From the NCBI RefSeq assembly GCF_022605165.1, contig NC_063073.1, positions 2,294,001-2,358,000 of the forward strand: DNA of 64,000 nt, in the 5' to 3' direction. The notes below the pieces were generated by a model, which worked only from the letters and a program-made list of their open reading frames with translations, searched no databases and was not told where the DNA came from. The DNA comes from Purpureocillium takamizusanense (lineage: Eukaryota > Ascomycota > Sordariomycetes > Hypocreales > Ophiocordycipitaceae). Shown one piece after another: positions 57,143-64,000 of the stretch. Numbering within the stretch: position 1 is the first letter of the stretch; every line of letters begins with the position of its first letter. The translations under genes were made by a program, and so were the position numbers.

Positions 57143-59235
57143 ATGGCGGCAAGGAAATTGCAACAAGAAGTAGACAAGTGCTTCAAGAAGGTGGCCGAGG
57201 GTGTCGCCGAGTTTGAAGCCATCTACGAGAAGATCGAGCAGTCAAATAATCCTGCTCAAAAGGAGAAGCTCGAAGACAACCTAAAGCGTGAGATCAAGAA
57301 GCTGCAACGGCTGCGGGACCAGATCAAGACATGGGCTGCCAGCAACGACATCAAGGACAAGGCTCCCTTGCTGGAACATCGGAAGCTGATAGAGACGGTT
57401 AGCCACTCTCCCAGAATGACCGCGAACGGTGCGCCCCTAACACAATCACAGCAAATGGAGAAGTTCAAGGCCGTAGAAAAGGCCATGAAGACCAAGGCCT
57501 ACTCCAAAGAAGGCTTATCGGCGGCGGCGAAGCTCGACCCCAAGGAGCAGGCCAAGGTGGAGGCGGGCGAGTTCCTCAGCAACATGGTCGACGAGCTGGA
57601 ACAGCAAATCGAGTCTCTGGAAGCCGAGAGTGAGACGATACAAGCGACCATGAAGAAGGGCAAGAACCAAGGGGCCAAGGCCGACCGGATGGCTGAGATC
57701 GATCGGATCATCGAACAACACAAGTGGCATCAAGGGAAGCTGGAGCTGATCCGGCGGTCGCTCGAGAACGGAGGAGTCGAGACGGATCAGGTCAACGACC
57801 TCGAGGAGAACATCCGGTACTACGTCACGGACGGCATGAACGAGGAGTACATGGAGGACGAGGCCATGTACGACGACCTCAACCTGGACGAGGACGAGGG
57901 CACGTTTGGCATGACTCAGGACAACGAGAAGAGCTCCTCGCAAGATACGCAATCGGTGCAGGACGAGCCCCCGGCGCCCGAGCCCGAACAACCACCGGCA
58001 GCGGCAGCAGGAGCCGCAGCGGCGACGACGGCAGCGGCACCCAAGCCCATATCAAGGAAAGCGCAGAAGGATCCCGAGATGGCTGGTGGCAGGAAAGCTT
58101 CCGTCCAGTCCAAGTCGCCATTGCCCGCACTGGCCACGTTACACACCCCGCTGCTGTCGACCATGAGCAACGGGAGTACAAGCGGGCCGGCCATGAAGCC
58201 TGCGTCTCTTCCGACGCGACCAGCCGGCGAGGGTCTCAAGTACGCATCGGCAGCCGCGGCTGCAGCAGCGAGCGACAAGAATGTTGGCATCGCCCCGTTA
58301 CCCCCGCCGCCAGGATCAGCACCCGTAAGCATATCACCGCTTCCGTCGCAGGCCAAGACGAGCGCGACCAGCTCGCCCGCGAGCACTTCAGTCCAGCCCG
58401 TCCCGCCACAACAACCCGAGCCAAAGCAGGCGCCCATGGCCGGCCCTCCTCCCGCGGAGGCAGAGCCGACCAGCTCGCGCGCGTCCAGAAAGGCCAAGGC
58501 CGCCGGCAAGCAGCCCGCCGGCGCCGAGCGGTCAGGGACGCCGAGTAGTAAGTCTTGTCCAAACCGTTCGCGGCCTCCCTGTCTTCTCAGCTTACACCGT
58601 CTACCAGCGTCCCAAACAAACGGCGCCACCAACGGCGTCAAGAGGACCGCCGAGACTGCGGACGAGGAGTGCATCTACCATCTGCCGGCTGCGCTCCAGG
58701 ACCTGGTCGACACGTACGACGCGTCTCGAAAGCGGCCGGTCGTCTCCTCGTCCCCAGCCACGGTCCGGCTCATGTCGGCCAGCCAGATGACCAGCCCCGA
58801 CAGCATCGACGCGGAGGTCCCGCGAACTTATCGGCCGGACGTGCCCGTGCCGCCGACAGGCTCTGGATTCCCCAGAGAGCCACTGCCCATCTTCGACGAC
58901 CCGCGGCTCTACTCCCGCATAGACCCCGACACGCTCTTCTACGTCTTCTACTACAAACAGGGAACAGCACAACAATACTTGGCTGCCAAGGCGCTCAAGG
59001 ACCAAAGCTGGCGGTTTCACAAGCAGTACCAGACGTGGTTCCAGCGCCACGAAGAGCCCAAGAACATTACCGAGGAATTTGAGCAGGGCACCTACCGGTT
59101 CTTCGACTACGAGAGCACATGGTTCGGCCCCCTTCACGGGATCTGATCTCCTTCCGTTTGCTAACTCTGCTCAGGATGAACCGACGCAAGGCAGACTTCA
59201 AGTTTGCATACAAATTCCTTGAGGACGACATTTGA
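57143..59235 (+). CDS. CCR4-NOT complex subunit Not3/Not5
   Basis: Subunit of the CCR4-NOT complex, which deadenylates mRNA and regulates transcription and decay. Three exons: 57143-58547, 58608-59121 and 59175-59235; 659 residues. Seen: the N-terminal Not3 coiled-coil domain (residues about 1-235) starting MAARKLQQEVDKCFKKVAEG and including LKREIKKLQRLRDQIKTWAA; a disordered Ala/Pro/Gln-rich middle (about 270-470); and a C-terminal NOT2/3/5 box with YSRIDPDTLFYVFYYKQGT, KDQSWRFHKQYQTWFQRHEE and FDYESTW. Intron 1 (60 bp) is a multiple of three without a stop. The frame stops at 59146 unless a second, 53 bp intron with an unusual GTTCGG donor is removed; this joins STW to MNRRKADFKFAYKFLEDD, the expected family end, so I include it. 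Confidence 0.92.
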
Positions 59236-59610
59236 ATAAGTGCGCGATGCAGCTGGTACGACACGGGGGGGATGCAACACAGGTTACCCCCCTCCCCCTC
59301 AGGAGGCGTACGGATCCCACCCCTTCCCTGTTTTGAGTCCAATCTTCCCTTGCCATGCTACGGTGTTTAGAGACGGGAGATCGCTTGTGCGGCCCCTGTC
59401 CGGGTTTCGGGATATGGTAGTGTTCGAGTAAATTGACCGTGATCCTTTCAGCAAGGGATGTTTGCTGGGCGTTGCGCATGAGCATGACCACGCGTGTGTG
59501 TTTTTGTTTTTGGTTCCCTTCCGTGAGATATTTGCTTGGTGAAGCGTGCGATGCCCGCCCTCAGGCGCCCTGACTCTCTGCGCAAGCAGCAGCGGCTGTG
59601 CAGAGACGGT
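59236..59610. other. Intergenic region
   Basis: About 375 bp with the 3' end of the Not3/5 gene and no recognisable gene. Confidence 0.5.
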
Positions 59611-59617
59611 TATATAT
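59611..59617 (+). promoter_or_regulatory. TATA-like element before the His/Asp-repeat ORF
   Basis: TATATAT about 95 bp upstream of the ATG at 59710, followed by pyrimidine-rich sequence. It modestly supports that ORF as a gene. Confidence 0.4.
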
Positions 59618-59709
59618 GGCCCTACGGTGCGTCTTCTTCTCTCCGAGAAACTGCTGCTCACAGGACATTTCATAGACTATCTCACGCAACACATATCACC
59701 TCTCTATCG

Positions 59710-60594
59710 ATGCCGTCCTATCGCGATACCTCCCCCTCCCTCTCACCTCCGGCGGCTCCCCCTTCGACGCCGGTGACGCTGCGGACCATGTCGGCCTCGA
59801 GCCCGTTGTGCCCCTGCGCGCCCGTCAAGAGGAAGCGCGGCGGCGGCAGTCTATCGCAGCAGCAGTCCTGCTATGGCGACGACGGACGGCATCACGACCA
59901 CGACCACGACCACGACCACGACGACCGCCACCTCCACCACGAAAAACGCCGCAGGTTGGCGGATAGGAGGAACCCCGTGTGGGATGCGCGCGGATTGTCC
60001 GGCGCCGGAGCGGAATGTCCGGCTCAGCATGGGAATGCTGGGGGTGTGTGCGTGGGGGATGATAGGACGTGGGACGGCGGGGTTCCCCGTGGAGAAGAAG
60101 GAGAAGAAGAAGAAGTAGAAGCAGAAGCAGAGCAGGGGGCGGAGGGTGGTGATGGCCCGTTGTTGGGCGACGACTATTCCCCGCGATCTACTACTGCTAC
60201 GACCACCACTCCACGGGGAGATCTCGGTGACACTGCAATGGACGGGATAGAGTACGACAAGACGGTGGTGTTTCCAAGGCAGCACGCGGAACAGACCCAG
60301 CGCCTAAACGCCCGCCTGGAATTATTCACGCCCATATCTCGCAGGCATTCCTGGGACGCAGACCGCTTGTTCCAAGCGTCAGACATGGCCGCACAGTGCT
60401 GCTGCCCGACAGCTCGCCAGGCACCATCGTCCATGCCATGCTCCATGCCCGCATCATCGCCCTCGACGACCGCGGCCGTGGCAGCCGTGACGCGTACCCT
60501 CATGGCCACCCACGAACGACACGGCGACGCCGCGACCGGCCAGGACCGCGGCGGCGTTATTACACATGGAGACGGGAACGCCGGAGGCCGGTGA
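59710..60594 (+). CDS. Hypothetical protein with His-Asp repeat
   Basis: A 294-residue ORF that I do not recognise. Seen: a Ser/Pro-rich N-terminus, a basic KRKR at about 40-43, a His-Asp alternating run (HHDHDHDHDHDD) at about 61-72 encoded by CACGAC repeats, then a basic EKRRRLADRR patch that with the first could form a nuclear localisation signal, an acidic Glu/Ala stretch near 140, and a more ordinary segment KTVVFPRQHAEQTQRLNARL followed by HSWDADRLFQASDM. The end is Ala/Thr/Ser-rich. The His-Asp run could bind metal ions. A TATA-like element upstream and the long open frame argue for a gene; the biased composition argues against. The ATG at 59710 was preferred to upstream in-frame sequence because of the promoter position. 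It could have further exons. Confidence 0.42.
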   Translation: MPSYRDTSPSLSPPAAPPSTPVTLRTMSASSPLCPCAPVKRKRGGGSLSQQQSCYGDDGRHHDHDHDHDHDDRHLHHEKRRRLADRRNPVWDARGLSGAGAECPAQHGNAGGVCVGDDRTWDGGVPRGEEGEEEEVEAEAEQGAEGGDGPLLGDDYSPRSTTATTTTPRGDLGDTAMDGIEYDKTVVFPRQHAEQTQRLNARLELFTPISRRHSWDADRLFQASDMAAQCCCPTARQAPSSMPCSMPASSPSTTAAVAAVTRTLMATHERHGDAATGQDRGGVITHGDGNAGGR

Positions 60595-61415
60595 GAGGGC
60601 GTTCAGGGCATCCAGCGCGGCGTGCCCTTGCCACCTGGCTCTTCTCGTCGTTGCCTACGGCAGCGGCCGTGGCGGCGGCCCCGGGGAACCCCGATTCGCT
60701 GATGTAAGTGTGAGCATGTACTTTTACGGATAGGGAAGAAGAATGGATCTCTTCGGGGAGTTGTTCGGCGCGTGGTTAGTCAGTCGTTTGGTCAGTCTCG
60801 TGCGGGTTTTCGCTATGAAAAGGTGTTGTTGCGCGGCGTGCGTGCGTGCGCTGCGCTACGACGACGTGGTTATTGCGCGACAGCGGGTCGCGCAGAATTT
60901 TCTTCCTCTTATCATCATCATCATTATCATCATCATCGTCTCTCCAGTATGTGAGTATTTTTGGAGAATGGTAGAAAAGATGACATGTTGAGTCGGAGAG
61001 AAACGGGGAGGCTCGGCTCTGCTTTGTTTCGTTTCGTTTCGTTTCGTTTGCATTAGTACTCTCGTTTGCAAAGCAGAACGACTCGCTCACCGGTCACGGC
61101 GACCGCAGGAGGTGGAAACTTACTACGTAGAGGCCAGCGGGCCATGGAGTGGCCGTTCTGTCGCCGCCAGACGTGTGTATCGGCCCATTGCTGTTTGAGG
61201 TAGTCTATTGTAGGACTTGCACAATGGAAGTGACGCCACTGAAGACCTGTTTTAGCTGGCCTCTATTGTGTGCACACTCCGCAGCAGCAGCAGCAGCAAC
61301 CTCGACGCTCTCACCTTTCATACTCTGCGAAAAGCCTAGGCTTCATCATCACCACTTGCCTCGCGACAGCTTACTGAAAGATCCTGGACGCCAGAAGACC
61401 GCATTGCACCTAAAT
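60595..61415. other. Intergenic region
   Basis: No supported gene. Contains an ATC/CAT repeat at about 60913-60937, a TTTCG pentamer run (GTTTCGTTTCGTTTC) at about 61024-61049 and GCA repeats near 61280-61296. Confidence 0.45.
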
Positions 61416-61432
61416 ATGGAAGACGTTCCGAC

Positions 61433-62341
61433 GTGGCTCCAGTATGTTTCAAGTGGCTTCGCCATCCTTTGGCCGTCCGGACGGGTTTCGGATCGGTGGA
61501 GGCGGCGTGCGATCTGGCTGACCGGTCACACAGAGCTTTTAAATACATACGGGATGAGCCGAGCTTCTCTCCAGTGCGGCAGCAGGACCGTTACGAAGAC
61601 GACGCCGTTTCAGAGGCGTTTCTTGGCGTGAGCACGGCCGTCGAGCAGGCTGATACTGCCCTGACTGCCGTGGAGGACGACACACAGTCCCAGTACGACA
61701 CTGCGCTCCAGCACAACACGTGCAAAAAAAATATACAACTCGAACACGGAGCGACCTGGGGAACCGAGGCGGGTGGCGGGTTCTATGTCGACCTGGGCCC
61801 AAAACATCGGGTCAAGCGAACCCCTAGCGATGAACGATGCGCGGAAGCAGCACCAACCCCTGCCGTCCGCCCTAGGCGAACGGCCAATGTCTTTGTCAAG
61901 CTCCCGGAGGATTACACCGAGGAACAGGCGCAGGAACAGGCCCGGAATCATCAACGGGCCCATAAACAGCAACTGGCGCAGAGGCCGACACAGGAGCCGG
62001 AGCAGCAGGTGCCGTTCAACGGCGATCCGATGGACTGGGACCCAGTACTGGTCGAGGAGGACACGGCCCAGGACGAGGCTAGGGAGGGGCCGGGACACGG
62101 CCAAGGCCACGATGCGGTCCATGCTTGCGGGCACTGTGCGTCGTTGATCGGGGTGACGGGCCAGCTGGCGGCCCGCCTCCGGGAACACGACGTCTCGTCG
62201 AGAGCCCAGTGGGAGAGAATCTGGCAATTAGAACGGCTGGTCTGGGAGCAGAATTGCCAGTTGCAGGAGCAACAGGCGGCGTTGGCGGCGGCGTGTCAGT
62301 GGATGCAATGGCAGCAGTGGATGTGTGGATCAATATACTAG
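61433..62341 (+). CDS. Hypothetical ORF, start unresolved
   Basis: An open frame of up to 302 residues with no homologue that I recognise. It has no ATG near its 5' end in frame; the first in-frame ATG is at about residue 202. A real protein would need an upstream exon, for example from the ATG at 61416 in another frame, or the ORF is a remnant. Seen: a middle part with PNVFVKLPEDYTEEQ-like sequence (ANVFVKLPEDYTEEQAQEQA), Gln/Glu-rich helices, a motif CGHCASLIGVTGQLAARLRE that could hold a metal with CGHC, and a C-terminal Gln/Trp-rich coiled-coil-like segment. Composition is fairly protein-like compared with neighbouring spurious ORFs. Function cannot be proposed. Confidence 0.35.
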   Translation: MAPVCFKWLRHPLAVRTGFGSVEAACDLADRSHRAFKYIRDEPSFSPVRQQDRYEDDAVSEAFLGVSTAVEQADTALTAVEDDTQSQYDTALQHNTCKKNIQLEHGATWGTEAGGGFYVDLGPKHRVKRTPSDERCAEAAPTPAVRPRRTANVFVKLPEDYTEEQAQEQARNHQRAHKQQLAQRPTQEPEQQVPFNGDPMDWDPVLVEEDTAQDEAREGPGHGQGHDAVHACGHCASLIGVTGQLAARLREHDVSSRAQWERIWQLERLVWEQNCQLQEQQAALAAACQWMQWQQWMCGSIY

Positions 62342-63721
62342 GATCGCGATAAAGCTGCTTGTGAAGATGCTGTGCAGGACCAAGACTCGACAGCAAAGCT
62401 CACACCCTCTCGGACCTTCTCGGTGATCGCAAGTAGTCATGGCTACGTTTTTCTGGTAGCCTTGCGCCTGGAAAAATGTCCGTCAGCCTTTGCGGCAGCG
62501 ACGTGCCAGGTCGCGGCCCAGATCCGTGGCCTGTCCGACTTACGCGTCCTCGAAGCATAGCCGTCCAGTGGTCCAGGCGACGTTTCTAGAATTCATGGTC
62601 CTGGGAGATGAGCGAGTCAGCAAAGTCAGACGTTTGTTGCAGAGGTCGTGTCACCCATCGAACACCGAGAAGTGCGATGTCGCGTCAGTGGTCGTCGGGG
62701 CCATGAGGTACGTTTCTGTGATGGCGGTGGCTTGGGACGGGCGGGAGCCACGAGGTCGAGTTTATTCCTTGTCGGTTTGGAAATTAGACAGGTGGCTTCT
62801 TGGTGTGTGTATATGCGTGTCTGCGTGTGGCTGCCGGATGGTCCTGCCTGGTCTTGGCTGCCGGTGAAGGCTGTGAATAACGGCAGGCGCTGGGAGGCGC
62901 CTTCCGTAGAATCCACACACAACACTGTATACTGTATTCCAGGTGAGTGCCAGCGAAGCAACCGATATATCAATTCCTCAGGCATCTAACTCGTACAAAA
63001 TTCCAATTTCTTACACACATCAGTCCCTCTGTAGGTGTGCGGCTTCGCGCCCGCCGCGCAAACCTCAGTCGAAACTCGCATGAGCACACGCCAATTGCGA
63101 CGTCGTTGCACAGCCATGGTTCACGTGCATGGCGGCCCCCTCGCCTCACTCCCCGCGGCCGACCGACGGCCGGCGCTTCTGCTCCCCGGCGGCTGGGCCA
63201 CGTCAAGAGAGCTCAAGCTCGCCAGCATGTGATCCCGGCACAATCAAGGTTGGCGGGTTGGAGTCGCAGCGTTTCCCGCGGCGACGACACAGCGAGAGGC
63301 ACGAGAGGGCGATGACACTGGACGTCAGCTTCAGCGAGCAGGCAAACGCCAAACCTCTCCGACGCCTTGCATGGCAGCACGACACAAGCGCTGGTCAGGC
63401 GTTCCGTGAGGCTCACCAAAGACTCCCCAGTCTGGCGCCCATCAATTACCGTCTTCGCCTGGCACCGAAACCGACCTGCGGCTGAACAGACACCGGCCGT
63501 CGTGGCACGCTGCTGGCCCGGGTTAGCGAGAGCTTAATGCTGGAGCAGCATCTCTGGCTGCCAATGGGACCGCCCCCGCCGTCCAGGGTCCGTGGCTGTG
63601 GCGGGGATGTCGACGTCCATCTCGTTAGGCAGCGGGTTCTGTTCCCTGTCCTGCACTGTCCAGCCACCACGGTGGGCATCACCTGCATCGATCGATCCAC
63701 TAACGATGGCGCAAGGAGGCC
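62342..63721. other. Intergenic region
   Basis: About 1.4 kb with no supported gene. ORFs are short and in conflicting frames; no strong repeats are seen. Confidence 0.45.
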
Positions 63722-63961
63722 ATGACGGCACCAGGGTCCTTGGAAGATGGTTCCGCCGTCCGCTACACTGCACCTGTTGCACCGCCGGACATCACGAGCG
63801 AGCGCCGCTCATCAGGCGAATTTCATTCTCGCCCGTCCCCGAAGTCGGAGCCGGCGCCGCTTCGGCCGCTACCGCCAACGACCCGCACTCATGGACAAGG
63901 ACAACAAACGAAGAGAGACGGTGCAGCGTCATGCCCGGCGCCTCAACAGCAGTCTCTCTGA
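63722..63961 (+). CDS. Small hypothetical ORF near the window end
   Basis: A 79-residue ORF starting MTAPGSLEDGSAVRYTAPVA, hydrophilic and rich in Pro, Ser and charged residues, with composition closer to a protein than its neighbours. It could be the first exon of a gene that continues past the window, but no good donor is visible before the stop. Low support. Confidence 0.25.
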   Translation: MTAPGSLEDGSAVRYTAPVAPPDITSERRSSGEFHSRPSPKSEPAPLRPLPPTTRTHGQGQQTKRDGAASCPAPQQQSL

Positions 63962-64000
63962 GATGACGCGAAACATTTGGCATAGGCGGCCGCGAATCGC

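Noticed and set aside
1..64000. tRNA, rRNA, CRISPR, insertion-sequence or retroelement genes
   Set aside because: I looked for B-box-like GGTTCRAANCC words, regular spaced repeats, and transposase or reverse transcriptase motifs and saw none that held up; a tRNA scan would settle the first point.

Overview
The window looks like genomic DNA of a filamentous ascomycete, most likely a sordariomycete and possibly of the order Hypocreales; the order is an inference from gene content. Reasons: spliceosomal introns mostly of 50-110 bp with GTAAGT/GTGAGT-type donors, GC-rich coding sequence, many microsatellites between genes, and a gene set of fungal families (YAT amino-acid permease, GtaA glutaminase, sedolisin, division 1 chitin synthase, BUD2/CLA2-type RasGAP, mL58). 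No bacterial, viral, CRISPR or clear transposon gene was found, and I could not recognise a tRNA or rRNA gene.

Layout. 1-12 kb: a plasma-membrane amino-acid permease (1086-3028) and, after a 5.8 kb gene-free gap, a secreted glutaminase GtaA (8875-11597, 8 exons). 15-17.1 kb: a SnoaL/NTF2-like protein with a polyQ insertion and, convergent to it, a small DUF4267-type membrane protein. 19-25 kb: a secreted serine-carboxyl peptidase (sedolisin, 5 exons) and a small cysteine-rich secreted protein resembling BAS2 that carries a very long Asn/Gln-rich tail. 25.5-37.4 kb: a 1277-residue RasGAP and a disordered conserved protein, both on the minus strand, separated by about 7 kb without a convincing gene. 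40.8-43.3 kb: mitoribosomal protein mL58 convergent with an F-box-like, Cys-rich protein. 46.5-51.7 kb: chitin synthase convergent with cyclophilin-40. 53-59.2 kb: a compact block with an APH-like kinase that has an apparent frameshift, a small hypothetical protein, D-aminoacyl-tRNA deacylase and the CCR4-NOT subunit Not3/5. 59.7-64 kb: two or three weakly supported hypothetical ORFs.

The first 25 kb contains permease, glutaminase, secreted protease and secreted Cys-rich protein, which fits extracellular protein/glutamine use and host or substrate contact. The right half is mainly housekeeping (cell wall, chaperone, translation quality control, mRNA decay, Ras signalling). The most unusual items are the Asn/Gln-rich BAS2-like protein, an 11-bp motif (GTACGAAGTAC) scattered only through the gene-free gaps, and the one-base frame break in the APH-like gene. 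Exon boundaries were read by eye from splice signals, reading frame and family conservation; no alignment or RNA evidence was available.
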